Source of the DNA: Flavobacterium jejuense
GTDB lineage: Bacteria > Bacteroidota > Bacteroidia > Flavobacteriales > Flavobacteriaceae
Direction of reading: 5' to 3'
NCBI RefSeq assembly: GCF_006491595.2
Contig: NZ_VEVQ02000017.1
Location: 37,326 to 101,325, forward strand
DNA: 64,000 bases
Part shown: positions 43,726-52,014 of the stretch, in pieces
Layout of the letters: each line of letters begins with the position of its first letter
Numbering within the stretch: the stretch's first letter is position 1
Notes under the pieces: model-generated
What the model was told of the DNA's origin: nothing
The model's input: the letters and a program-made list of their open reading frames with translations, nothing else
Database searches by the model: none
Made by a program: the position numbers and the translations under genes

Positions 43726-44796
43726 ATGAAATTAAAAAAACTGTATTTATTAGCTTTTATATCTTCTACATTATTTTTTTCGTGTAGTAGTGATGATGAT
43801 GTGACTAGAGAAGAAGCGTTAGGAGCTTACGAAAATGGAATTATTGTTTTGAATGAAGGTAACTTTGGGACAGATAATAGTGAAATCTCTTTTGTGTCAA
43901 ACGATTTTTCAATTGTAAAAAACAATGTTTTTAACACTGTTAATACAGCATTAGCATTAGGAGATACGGGTCAAGATATAGGCTTTTATAATAATTTAGC
44001 TTTTATTGTTTTGAATAATTCTCAAAAAATAGAAGTAGTAGATCGTTATACGATGATTCATGTAGCAACTATAAGTAGTGGATTAATTAACCCTAGATAT
44101 ATCACTTTTGCTAATGGAAAGGGATATGTTACAAACTGGGGCGATGGTGGATCAACAACAGACGATTATATTGCTGTTGTAGATTTGACTAATTATGTCG
44201 TTTCTTCTACTATTCCAGTTGTTGAAGGACCAGAGAGAATTTTACATAATAACAACAAGCTATATGTCGCTCATAAAGGTGGTTATGGTCAAGGAAATAG
44301 TGTTTCAGTAATTGATCTTTCTAATAATAGTGTTGTTTCAGTTACAGTAGGTGATGTTCCTAATTCATTAGAATTGGTAGATAATTCACTATATGTCTTA
44401 TGTGGTGGAGCTCCAAGTTGGTCTGCAACTGAAACAACTGGAGAATTGGTAAAAATAAACATTTTAGACAACACAACAGAATCAAAGGTTTTCAATGGTA
44501 TGGTACATCCTTCTAATTTAGATTTTGAATCAAATAATTTTTATTATACAATAGATTCTAAAATTTACAAGATGGGACTAAGTGATGTTGAATTACCTAA
44601 TGCAGAGTTGTTTAGTACAGAAAATCAAGGAGCTTATGGTATATATAGTTTTGCCGTAAATAATGATAAGATTTACATTGGTGACGCAAAAGATTATAGT
44701 TCGAATGGTGAAGTTTACGCATATTCTTTAACTGGAACTTTATTGAATAGTTTTATAGTAGGAGTTTCTCCTTCTGGAATTTATTTTAATAATTAA
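43726..44796 (+). CDS. BtuG-like surface lipoprotein, YncE-type beta-propeller
   Basis: A 356-residue lipoprotein (Cys20 in FFSCSS, followed by the acidic SDDD that favours surface export in Bacteroidota). The body is a beta-propeller of YncE type with repeated blade motifs (NGIIVLNEGNFG, NNLAFIVLNNSQKIEVVDRYT, KGYVTNWGD, LYVAHKGGYG). It starts 6 bases after btuB. BtuG of Bacteroides is a propeller lipoprotein that caps BtuB and binds B12 very tightly. The same role is inferred here. Confidence 0.82.
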   Translation: MKLKKLYLLAFISSTLFFSCSSDDDVTREEALGAYENGIIVLNEGNFGTDNSEISFVSNDFSIVKNNVFNTVNTALALGDTGQDIGFYNNLAFIVLNNSQKIEVVDRYTMIHVATISSGLINPRYITFANGKGYVTNWGDGGSTTDDYIAVVDLTNYVVSSTIPVVEGPERILHNNNKLYVAHKGGYGQGNSVSVIDLSNNSVVSVTVGDVPNSLELVDNSLYVLCGGAPSWSATETTGELVKINILDNTTESKVFNGMVHPSNLDFESNNFYYTIDSKIYKMGLSDVELPNAELFSTENQGAYGIYSFAVNNDKIYIGDAKDYSSNGEVYAYSLTGTLLNSFIVGVSPSGIYFNN

Positions 44797-44825
44797 TAAT
44801 TTATAGATAATAAAATAATAAAAAT

Positions 44826-44847
44826 GCTCCTCTAAGAGGAGCGTTTT
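44826..44847. terminator. Terminator of btuB-btuG
   Basis: The stem GCTCCTCT-A-AGAGGAGC at 44826-44842 is followed by T residues, and lies between the convergent btuG-like gene and S41 peptidase. Confidence 0.85.
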
Positions 44848-44857
44848 TAAATTGGAT

Positions 44858-46285
44858 CTAGTTTATATTAAAATCTGGAATAGTTTCTAAGTACATCTCG
44901 TTTCCAAAAGGGACAATGGACTTACTATCTTCAAAATGTCTAAAGTTGTGTTGAGGTTCTGGAATAGCTAGCTTTCCGTTAGTGTCTATATAATTTAAAG
45001 CTGTGTTTAATAAAGGATCACTTGTCTCACCTAACATGCCTAAATTAGCTAAATCTTCAATTTGATTTACATCTGGTTGTAAGCCATTCACGTAATCACT
45101 AAAGTTATTTTTATTTGCAATTTTTAAAACAATAGGTTGCATAGCATATTTATGATTAGGATTTACGTTTTCTTTTCTAAAATTAGGTGAATCATATAAA
45201 GTTATAGAACCTACATTTTTTCCAGTGGTTGCATCACCTATTTGAGTTACATTAATATGAGATTCCAGTCCGTTGATTACCAATTCACTTGCTGAAGCTG
45301 TTCTTTTAGAAGTTAAAACATAAAGTTTGTCTAAGTTTAAGTTTTGTAAACTACTTCCATTTCCTAAAGTACTTGTAAATCTATTTAATAAATCTTCAGG
45401 ATCTAAAATGGATTGAAGTTTGTTGTTCCATTGTTGTTTGGCAAAAATATCAGTGCCAAATTGTCCAGTAATCATGCTAGCTAATCTTGTAGCAGTATTA
45501 ACAGAGCCTCCAGAATTGTATCTTAAATCTAATATTAAATGTGTAACATTTTCTGAAGCAAAATAAACAAATGCATCATTCAGTTCGGATTCATATTGCG
45601 AATAAAAACCATTGTACATTAAGTAGCCTATTTTTTTTGTGCCTACTGTAAAAGTTTTTTTAATATGTACTGGGTTTTCTGAAAAAGCAGTTTTTGTTAA
45701 GGTTACAGTGTTTCCATTAGGAGTAATATTACCACTATCATAATCTGCTAAATTTAAAGTATAAGTATCATTTGCTAATAAATTTCTATAATTATCAACA
45801 GTTAAAGAAGTGCCATTTACAGCATAGAAAAAATCACCTCTTTGAATGCTTTTTAAAGCGGCATCTGACCCTGGTAAAATATATCGTACCCAGCCAAAAA
45901 TTTCAGTAGAACTACCGTTTTTATATCTCAGTTCATAATCTACTCCGTTATTTTTTTGTGTTCCTGATAAAGCTTGTTCTAAAGCCGTATAATCTGAATA
46001 AATAACACTAAAACGATCTGTTTGTCTGTCAACAAGCAAATGCTCAAATAAGTTTTCAGGTGGAGAATAGGAATTCAAGAATGTTTGATATTCAGAATTT
46101 GTAGAGAATCGATTATCGGCCAAGTCAGGGGAATCTTGTAGCCAATAGTAGTACTGGTTCAATCCTTTCCAAATGAAGTCATTAACAGAACTGCTTTGAG
46201 GAAAGTCATCATAATCATCTCCACAACTAAATGTAGATAATATTAAAATGAATAATACTGAGAGTAAAAATAGTTTCTTTTTCAT
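44858..46285 (-). CDS. S41 family (C-terminal processing) peptidase lipoprotein
   Basis: A 475-residue lipoprotein (Cys21 in LSTFSCGDD). A PDZ-like domain lies near 110-190 (YILPGSDAALKSIQRGDFFYAVNG). The S41 catalytic domain follows (IGYLMYNGF, HLILDLRYNSGGSVNTATRLAS, and the SKRTASASELVINGL motif with the nucleophile Ser). It probably trims exported or envelope proteins. The gene is monocistronic and convergent with the BtuG-like gene. Confidence 0.9.
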   Translation of the reverse strand: MKKKLFLLSVLFILILSTFSCGDDYDDFPQSSSVNDFIWKGLNQYYYWLQDSPDLADNRFSTNSEYQTFLNSYSPPENLFEHLLVDRQTDRFSVIYSDYTALEQALSGTQKNNGVDYELRYKNGSSTEIFGWVRYILPGSDAALKSIQRGDFFYAVNGTSLTVDNYRNLLANDTYTLNLADYDSGNITPNGNTVTLTKTAFSENPVHIKKTFTVGTKKIGYLMYNGFYSQYESELNDAFVYFASENVTHLILDLRYNSGGSVNTATRLASMITGQFGTDIFAKQQWNNKLQSILDPEDLLNRFTSTLGNGSSLQNLNLDKLYVLTSKRTASASELVINGLESHINVTQIGDATTGKNVGSITLYDSPNFRKENVNPNHKYAMQPIVLKIANKNNFSDYVNGLQPDVNQIEDLANLGMLGETSDPLLNTALNYIDTNGKLAIPEPQHNFRHFEDSKSIVPFGNEMYLETIPDFNIN

Positions 46286-46469
46286 ATTACAGCGAATTTA
46301 TTTTTTAAATCCTATAATTGGCGCATTAATTAGTGTCAGGTTAGTAGTATACACCTGATTTCTAAATATGATTTCATAGCATTGAAAAATTATTAAATAA
46401 AAATAAGCTTATTTTTTAATGTAACAAAATTAATTTACATTCGTCTATACTTTAAACAAGCTAATTAAA

Positions 46470-46985
46470 ATGAAACAACAGGAGTTTTTACATATGATAT
46501 CTCCTTTTAAAGATAAAATTTTCAGAGTAGCCAAACGATTATTGGTTAGTGTTGAAGAGGCTGAAGATGCTACTCAAGAAGTTTTGGTGCGATTATGGAA
46601 TAAAAATGATGGTTTAGAGAAGTACAATAGCGTGGAAGCTTTGGCAATGACAATGACTAAGAATTATTGTTTAGATCAATTGAAATCGAAAAGAGCATCA
46701 AATTTGCAATTAGTACATAGTAATTATGGAGACAATGCTCCAGGTGTAGATAAACAGGTTGAAGATAGTGATAGTTGGAGTTGGGTAGAAAAAATAATAG
46801 ACAATTTACCTGAACAACAAAAAATCATTGTTCAAATGAGAGATATAGAAGAATATGAATTTAATGAAATAGCTTCTGTTTTAGATATGAATGAAACTGC
46901 TATACGAGTAGCACTTTCAAGAGCTAGAAAAACGATAAGAGAGAAGTTGTTAGAAAAACACAATTATGGAATTAAAAGTAGCTGA
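46470..46985 (+). CDS. ECF-type RNA polymerase sigma factor
   Basis: A 171-residue sigma-70 family ECF factor. Region 2 covers about 1-80 (FRVAKRLLVSVEEAEDATQEVLVRLW) and region 4 about 105-165 (LPEQQKIIVQMRDIEEYEFNEIASVLDMNETAIRVALSRARKTIRE). The next gene, overlapping by 20 bases, is a small single-pass membrane protein that probably acts as its anti-sigma factor. Confidence 0.93.
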   Translation: MKQQEFLHMISPFKDKIFRVAKRLLVSVEEAEDATQEVLVRLWNKNDGLEKYNSVEALAMTMTKNYCLDQLKSKRASNLQLVHSNYGDNAPGVDKQVEDSDSWSWVEKIIDNLPEQQKIIVQMRDIEEYEFNEIASVLDMNETAIRVALSRARKTIREKLLEKHNYGIKSS

Positions 46986-47403
46986 AATACTAATAGATAA
47001 ATATTTGGAGGGTACTTCAAGTATTGCTGAAGAAAAACAATTAAAGGCCTATTTTTCTTCAAACAATGTAGCCCCGCATTTGGTTCAGTACAAACCGTTG
47101 TTTGGTTATTTTGAAAATCAAAAAAGAGAACAATTTACTAAAGCCCTACCATTACAAGCTAAAAAACAATCGTATGTAAAGTGGATAGGTGTTGCTGCAG
47201 CAATTGTTGTTCTTTTTGGAACAATAAATTATTTTAATAATGAGAATTCAAAACAAAATTTAGGAACCTACTCAAGTCCTGAAGAAGCATTTGTAGAAAC
47301 TCAAAAAGCTCTTGAAATGCTTTCAGAAGAAGTAAATCAAGGAGTAGAAGGAGTTGCTATTTTAAAAGAGTATGAAAAAACAAAAAAAACAATTTTTAAA
47401 TAA
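46966..47403 (+). CDS. Probable anti-sigma factor-like membrane protein
   Basis: A 145-residue protein with a cytosolic N-terminal part (IDKYLEGTSSIAEEKQLKAYF), one transmembrane helix (about 72-90, WIGVAAAIVVLFGTINYF) and a periplasmic tail. This layout and the overlap with the ECF sigma gene suggest an anti-sigma factor. The usual ZAS Cys/His motif is absent, so the call rests on context. Confidence 0.72.
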   Translation: MELKVAEILIDKYLEGTSSIAEEKQLKAYFSSNNVAPHLVQYKPLFGYFENQKREQFTKALPLQAKKQSYVKWIGVAAAIVVLFGTINYFNNENSKQNLGTYSSPEEAFVETQKALEMLSEEVNQGVEGVAILKEYEKTKKTIFK

Positions 47404-47410
47404 AAAAGAG

Positions 47411-47938
47411 ATGAAAAAATTAATTTTAAGTATAGTATTTATAGCATTTACCTCTGTAATATTTTCACAATCAGTATTTGATAAATATGAAGATAAAGAT
47501 GGAGTTACAACTGTTATTGTAAATAAAAAAATGTTTGAGTTGATGAGTAAGGTTAAGGTTGATACTAAAGATAAAGAGGCTCAGCAATATATGGATTTAT
47601 TAAAAAAACTAGATAATTTGAAGGTTTTTATTACTGATAATGTAAAGTTAGCAGGAGATATGAAGGGTACTGTTACAAGTTATTTAAAATCGAATCCTTT
47701 GGAAGAATTAATGCGTGTTAATGATGATGGTAAGAAGGTGAATATTTATGTTAAGTCTGGGGCTTCAGAAAATATTGTAAGAGAATTGTTGATGTTTATC
47801 GAGTCTCCAGGTGATAAAGATAATCAAGCGATTGTTTTGTCTTTAACGGGTAATTTTAATTTAGACGAAATTTCCGCTTTGACTGAGAAAATGAGTTTAC
47901 CAGGAGGAAAAGAATTGAAAAAAGTATCTAAAAAGTAA
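47411..47938 (+). CDS. DUF4252 secreted protein
   Basis: I start at 47411 (175 residues), where the signal peptide MKKLILSIVFIAFTSVIFSQ begins. The longer frame overlaps the anti-sigma gene and adds a Lys-rich tail that would disturb export. The DUF4252 pattern is clear (VFDKYEDKDGVTTVIVNKKMFELM, then LKVFITDN). The function is unknown; in Flavobacteria these genes commonly follow an ECF sigma/anti-sigma pair, as here. Confidence 0.87.
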   Translation: MKKLILSIVFIAFTSVIFSQSVFDKYEDKDGVTTVIVNKKMFELMSKVKVDTKDKEAQQYMDLLKKLDNLKVFITDNVKLAGDMKGTVTSYLKSNPLEELMRVNDDGKKVNIYVKSGASENIVRELLMFIESPGDKDNQAIVLSLTGNFNLDEISALTEKMSLPGGKELKKVSKK

Positions 47939-47949
47939 ATTTTTAAAAT

Positions 47950-48477
47950 ATGAAGTCATATATAGTAATTATTCTTTCATTTTTTCTTTTTAGTTGTTCC
48001 AATGAGCCAAGTTTGCAAAAATATTTTGTAGATAATTCAGAATCTCCAGATTTTATTGCTCTTGATTTAGGTTCGTCGATTATTAATACTGAAAAAATGA
48101 CTTTGTCAAAAGAAGATAAAGAAGTTTTAAAGTCTTTTGAAAAAATGAATATTATTGCTTTTAAAAAGGATTCTTTAAATGAAGAAAAATATACCTTAGA
48201 AAGTAAAAAAGTGAAAGAGATATTAAAATCAGAAAAATATCAGGAATTAATGAGAATGGGTTCCGGAAATAATGGTGGAGCAATTTATTTTGTAGGAGAA
48301 GAAGAGCATATAGATGAGTTTGTTTTATTTGCTACTGGAAAAGAGAATGGGTTTGCAGTGGTTCGTATCTTAGGAAATGACATGAATCCAAGTCAAATAA
48401 TGAGTTTGGTGAGTTTAATGCAAAAGGCAAACCTCAATTTAGAACAACTCAAGCCTTTGAAAAGTTTTATGAATTAA
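47950..48477 (+). CDS. DUF4252-like lipoprotein
   Basis: A 175-residue lipoprotein (Cys16 in LFSCSN) related in outline to the preceding DUF4252 protein: MTLSKEDKEVLKSFEKMNIIAF corresponds to the LDNLKVF segment, and the C-terminal LVSLMQKANLNLEQL to the last helix. It is the last gene of the sigma/anti-sigma/DUF4252 operon. The function is unknown. Confidence 0.8.
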   Translation: MKSYIVIILSFFLFSCSNEPSLQKYFVDNSESPDFIALDLGSSIINTEKMTLSKEDKEVLKSFEKMNIIAFKKDSLNEEKYTLESKKVKEILKSEKYQELMRMGSGNNGGAIYFVGEEEHIDEFVLFATGKENGFAVVRILGNDMNPSQIMSLVSLMQKANLNLEQLKPLKSFMN

Positions 48478-48502
48478 AAAAAGTCCCATATGGGACTTTT
48501 TT
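48478..48502 (+). terminator. Terminator of the sigma/DUF4252 operon
   Basis: The palindrome AAAAGTCCCATATGGGACTTTT directly follows the last stop and ends in a T run. Confidence 0.85.
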
Positions 48503-48514
48503 TGTGTTTATAAG

Positions 48515-48597
48515 TGACCATGGAGGGATTTGAACCCTCACGCCCTTTCGAGCACCACCCCCTCAAGATGGCGAGTCTACCGTTTCTCCACATGGCC
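48515..48597 (-). tRNA. tRNA-Leu (anticodon GAG)
   Basis: The minus strand folds into a class II tRNA. The acceptor GGCCATG pairs with CATGGTC (one G-U), the anticodon stem CCATC/GGTGG encloses TTGAGGG, the variable arm is long (TGCTCGAAAGGGCG) and the T arm is GAGGG-TTCAAAT-CCCTC. No 3' CCA is encoded. Confidence 0.93.
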
Positions 48598-48642
48598 TTA
48601 AACAAAAAAAGCTATTCGAAAAAACGAATAACTTTTTGCTTG

Positions 48643-48715
48643 TGACCTGGCTGGGGCTCGAACCCAGGACCCCATCATTAAAAGTGATGTGCTCTACCAA
48701 CTGAGCTACCAAGTC
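48643..48715 (-). tRNA. tRNA-Lys (anticodon TTT), copy 1
   Basis: A 73-base tRNA on the minus strand: acceptor GACTTGG/CCAGGTC, anticodon stem CATCA/TGATG with loop CTTTTAA, and T arm CTGGG-TTCGAGC-CCCAG. The sequence is identical to the next copy. Confidence 0.95.
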
Positions 48716-48742
48716 GATGCATTGCTTAGGATAAAAAATTAG

Positions 48743-48815
48743 TGACCTGGCTGGGGCTCGAACCCAGGACCCCATCATTAAAAGTGATGTGCTCTACCAA
48801 CTGAGCTACCAAGTC
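48743..48815 (-). tRNA. tRNA-Lys (anticodon TTT), copy 2
   Basis: An identical tandem copy of the preceding tRNA, separated by 27 bases. It is the first tRNA of the minus-strand Lys-Lys-Leu transcript. Confidence 0.95.
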
Positions 48816-48944
48816 ATTTTGTTTCCTTGAATGCGGGTGCAAATATATTAACTAAAATTTATTTTCCAATGGTTTTTTCTTATAAATTTGTCTTTTTTTT
48901 TAATTTATTTTTTAACTACTTAATTTTAAAGGAATTATTAAATC

Positions 48945-49466
48945 ATGAAAATAATTTTAGTGGGTTATATGGGGTCAGGTAAATCTACAATTGGGAAAGA
49001 ACTCTCAAAAAATGTAGGAATTCCCTTTTACGATTTAGATGAAATAATTCAAAAATCCGAAAAAGAGACAATAAAAAAAATTTTTGAAACTAAAGGAGAG
49101 GTTTATTTTAGAAAAATAGAGAGCTTTATTTTTAAAAATTTTATTAGTAAAACAGATGGATTTATTTTAGCATTAGGTGGAGGTACTCCTTGTTACGCAA
49201 ATAATCATGAGATTTTTTATCAAGAAGATATATGTTCTTTCTATTTGAAAGGTTCTATAGAAACACTAACGAGTAGATTAATTAAAGAAAAAGAGAATCG
49301 TCCTTTAATAGCAAATTTAACTGAAAATGAATTAGAAGAATATATTAGAAAACATATTTTTGATAGAAGTTATTATTATTTGCAATCAAAGCAAGTTATT
49401 TCAATTGATAATAAATCAATTGAAATAACAGTAGAGGAGATAGAACAAAAAATAAAACTAGCTTAA
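48945..49466 (+). CDS. aroK: Shikimate kinase
   Basis: A 173-residue cytosolic kinase that phosphorylates shikimate in aromatic amino acid biosynthesis. The P-loop is GYMGSGKST (residues 6-14), the DxD-like FYDLDEIIQ and FRKIES segments bind shikimate, and LALGGGTPC and RPLI complete the site. Its stop overlaps the end of the convergent phosphoribosyltransferase by 9 bases. Confidence 0.95.
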   Translation: MKIILVGYMGSGKSTIGKELSKNVGIPFYDLDEIIQKSEKETIKKIFETKGEVYFRKIESFIFKNFISKTDGFILALGGGTPCYANNHEIFYQEDICSFYLKGSIETLTSRLIKEKENRPLIANLTENELEEYIRKHIFDRSYYYLQSKQVISIDNKSIEITVEEIEQKIKLA

Positions 49467-49952
49467 GTAAGCATAACTGTTGTTCTCTTCAAAAATAACT
49501 TGAATGTGCTCTTGTAATGATGTAGATAATGATAAACCTTTAAAATCGGCCTTTACAGGGTATTTTTTATGATTTCTATCTACAAGTACCGCAGTTTTAA
49601 ATTTGCTTAAAGGCACTTCTAAGAAATGCTTTACACCGTATATTAAAGTTGTGCCAGAACTTAAAACATCATCAACTAAAATTAATGCTTTGTTTTTATA
49701 GGTTTCGCTACTAATTGAGGTAGTAATTGTTTCTTGAGGATTTTGCTTATTAATATGAACTTCACATAAAAGGACTTTTAAATCAGAAATTGTTTCTAAT
49801 TCGGTTGCTATTTTTTTTGCCAAAATAAAACCGCTTTTAGAAATGCCAGCAATAATTACCTCTTTATCATCTACGAAAGTTTCAAAAATTTGATAACTAA
49901 TTCGTTTTATCTTGTGCTCTATTTCTTTATGAGTTAAAATTATATTTTGCAT
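49458..49952 (-). CDS. Phosphoribosyltransferase family protein
   Basis: A 164-residue type I phosphoribosyltransferase. The PRPP-binding motif ALILVDDVLSSGTTL lies near residues 88-102, and the IIAGISKSGFILAKKIA loop precedes it. It resembles the PyrR/hypoxanthine PRT group; substrate and possible regulatory role are not clear. It ends inside the convergent aroK and lies 9 bases after the methyltransferase stop. Confidence 0.88.
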   Translation of the reverse strand: MQNIILTHKEIEHKIKRISYQIFETFVDDKEVIIAGISKSGFILAKKIATELETISDLKVLLCEVHINKQNPQETITTSISSETYKNKALILVDDVLSSGTTLIYGVKHFLEVPLSKFKTAVLVDRNHKKYPVKADFKGLSLSTSLQEHIQVIFEENNSYAYLS

Positions 49953-49961
49953 GTTGTGAAA

Positions 49962-50540
49962 TTATTTTTTTTCAAAGATAAAGAAGAGTTCTCTTCCTAA
50001 ACGTGGTTTTATTGAATTATATGCTTTTTCAAGAATCTTGGTCGTGAATAACTTAGAAAAAGAATTTTGGTATTCGTCTATACTACCTCCAAAAGGAGGT
50101 CCTTCACTAGATAAAGGAAAATTGAAAAGTAAACCAACTATTTTTCCTTTTGGTTTTAATAGATCATTCATTTTAGTTATGTAATTGTTTCTAAGAGTAG
50201 GATCTAAAGCACAAAAAAAAGTTTGTTCAATAATAATATCATATGCTCCTTTGTGTTTGAAAAAATCACCTATCAAGATTTGTTTCTCAAATTTAGGGTT
50301 TTTAGAACGTAACTTGTTTATTGGATGTGATGAAATATCAATCACATAAACATTTTTAAACCCATTTGCTATTAGGTAGTCAAATTCGTAACTATTTCCT
50401 GCACCTGGAATTAGTATTTTTAGATCCTTATTTTTAATTTGATCTATATATTCTTTTAATGGTGTAGTAATTGAGCCAGTATCCCAGCTAGTATCCTCGT
50501 TTTGGTATCGGTTTTCCCAATATTCCTTATTTAGATTCAT
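49962..50540 (-). CDS. SAM-dependent methyltransferase, TPMT family
   Basis: I start at 50540 (192 residues, MNLNKEYWENRYQNEDTSWD), the usual TPMT-family N-terminus with the WENRY...TSWD motif. A longer frame adds a hydrophobic stretch inside the S4 gene. The SAM-binding motif is KILIPGAGNSYEFDYL, followed by YVIDIS and IIEQTFFCALDP. The substrate is unknown (thiols, selenium or tellurium compounds in relatives). It overlaps the S4-protein gene by 14 bases. Confidence 0.88.
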   Translation of the reverse strand: MNLNKEYWENRYQNEDTSWDTGSITTPLKEYIDQIKNKDLKILIPGAGNSYEFDYLIANGFKNVYVIDISSHPINKLRSKNPKFEKQILIGDFFKHKGAYDIIIEQTFFCALDPTLRNNYITKMNDLLKPKGKIVGLLFNFPLSSEGPPFGGSIDEYQNSFSKLFTTKILEKAYNSIKPRLGRELFFIFEKK

Positions 50541-50925
50541 CATCAAAATCAATATCTGTTGTATAATCGTCAATGTCTCTCCTGTCTTTCTTTGTAGGCC
50601 TTCCTTCTCCTTTTGCTCTGTAATATTCTTTACTAAGTTTTAGTAATTCTAAATGAGCAAAAGCTTCATCAGGTGTAGTGTCTTTTCTGTAAATATCTAC
50701 TAATTTAGCTCCAACTCTATTAGGCGGAATGTCTAAAATTGTAAACTGATAATTGATTTGATCTTTTCTTAATACAATTTTATCAGTAGGATACACTTCC
50801 CTTGAAGCTTTAGCCACTTGTCCATTTACAGAAACATGACCCTTTTTAATCGATTCGGCAGCTATGTTTCGCGTTTTGAAATATCTTGTGCACCATAAAA
50901 ACTTATCTACTCTCATTTTAATCAA
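50527..50925 (-). CDS. S4-domain RNA-binding protein (Hsp15-like)
   Basis: A 132-residue protein with an N-terminal S4 RNA-binding domain (MRVDKFLWCTRYFKTRNIAAESIKKGHVSVNGQVAKAS, about 3-50) and a basic, then acidic C-terminal tail (RPTKKDRRDIDDYTTD). Hsp15 binds stalled 50S subunits in E. coli. It is the first gene of a likely three-gene run with the methyltransferase and phosphoribosyltransferase. Confidence 0.9.
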   Translation of the reverse strand: MIKMRVDKFLWCTRYFKTRNIAAESIKKGHVSVNGQVAKASREVYPTDKIVLRKDQINYQFTILDIPPNRVGAKLVDIYRKDTTPDEAFAHLELLKLSKEYYRAKGEGRPTKKDRRDIDDYTTDIDFDDESK

Positions 50926-50986
50926 AAATCAATGTTAATTTTTATACAAAAATAAAGGAAAATTGTATCTTGCGGCTCAAATTTTT

Positions 50987-51943
50987 ATGAAAATGAAGAA
51001 TATTTTAAGAGTTAGTTTTTTTTTAGTGCTACTTGTAGTTTCTATTTCTTGTAATAAAAATAATTCATCTGTTGATGATATTGTTTTAAGAGACAGACAA
51101 GAAGTCTATGATGAAAATATTGCAGAGATTGAAGATTATTTGAAATCAAATTATCTAATAGTGGATGGGGATTTAAATGCAACTGTTGAAGAAATTGATG
51201 GTACACAAACTTCAATTTGGGATAATACAACTTATCCATTACAATCATTGATGGTTAAAAATGATTTAAGGGTGTCTAATTTAACAAATGGTGCATCGAC
51301 TGATGTTGTAGATTATAAATTGTATTATGTTGTTTTAAACGAAGGAGGTGGTGTTAGACCTACACAGGTTGATTCAACTTTTACAGCTTACAAAGGTTGG
51401 GATTTTGAAAATGAAATTTTTGATCAAAATAATCAAGGAATTTGGTTTACTTATCCTCAAACAAGTCAGTTTGATCCGCTTTCTATTTCTGGATTTAGAC
51501 AAGTTTTGTCTGCAATTAAAACGGAGGCGTCTTCTACGGTTAATGGAGATGGAACAATAACCCACAATGATTACGGTAATGTTTTGGTTTTTATTCCTTC
51601 AGGTTTAGCTTATTTTAGTTCTACAATTGGAAGTAAAGCGTATAATCCAATTGCTTTTCAGATTAAATTATTTTCTCGTAAAGAAAATGATCACGATAGA
51701 GATAGAGTAAAAAGTAATAATGAAGATTTAAATCAAGATGGAGATTATTTTAATGATGATTCTGATGGAGATGGAATTCCTAATTTTTTAGATGTTGATG
51801 ATGATGGTGATGGAGTTGTAACTAAAACAGAAATTATTCAGACTAATGATGGTAATGGAAATATAACTTACTATTCATTTGATACTATTCCTTTTTGTAA
51901 TTCGGGATCAATAAAAAAACATTTAGATAGTGCCTGTCATTAA
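50987..51943 (+). CDS. FKBP-like / TSP3-repeat lipoprotein
   Basis: I start at 50987 (318 residues), giving MKMKNILRVSFFLVLLVVSIS and a lipobox SISC. The middle (about 80-250) has the arrangement of Flavobacterial FKBP-type lipoproteins (KGWDFENEIFDQ, QVLSAI, VLVFIPSGLAYFSS). The end (about 255-300) is a calcium-binding TSP3-like tract (DLNQDGDYFNDDSDGDGIPNFLDVDDDGDG). It may be an envelope folding factor, but isomerase activity is not certain. Confidence 0.8.
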   Translation: MKMKNILRVSFFLVLLVVSISCNKNNSSVDDIVLRDRQEVYDENIAEIEDYLKSNYLIVDGDLNATVEEIDGTQTSIWDNTTYPLQSLMVKNDLRVSNLTNGASTDVVDYKLYYVVLNEGGGVRPTQVDSTFTAYKGWDFENEIFDQNNQGIWFTYPQTSQFDPLSISGFRQVLSAIKTEASSTVNGDGTITHNDYGNVLVFIPSGLAYFSSTIGSKAYNPIAFQIKLFSRKENDHDRDRVKSNNEDLNQDGDYFNDDSDGDGIPNFLDVDDDGDGVVTKTEIIQTNDGNGNITYYSFDTIPFCNSGSIKKHLDSACH

Positions 51944-51960
51944 ATAATAAAATACAAAAA

Positions 51961-51992
51961 AATGCCCAACTTAATTATTGGGCATTTTTTTT
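51961..51992. terminator. Bidirectional terminator
   Basis: The stem AATGCCCAA/TTGGGCATT (51961-51969 and 51978-51986) with a T run lies between the lipoprotein and the convergent transketolase genes. Confidence 0.88.
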
Positions 51993-52014
51993 TGTATCAA
52001 TAGAAAGTTTATGT

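Noticed and set aside
48563..48778. 71-codon minus-strand ORF
   Set aside because: It covers the tRNA-Leu and tRNA-Lys genes; the reading frame is incidental.
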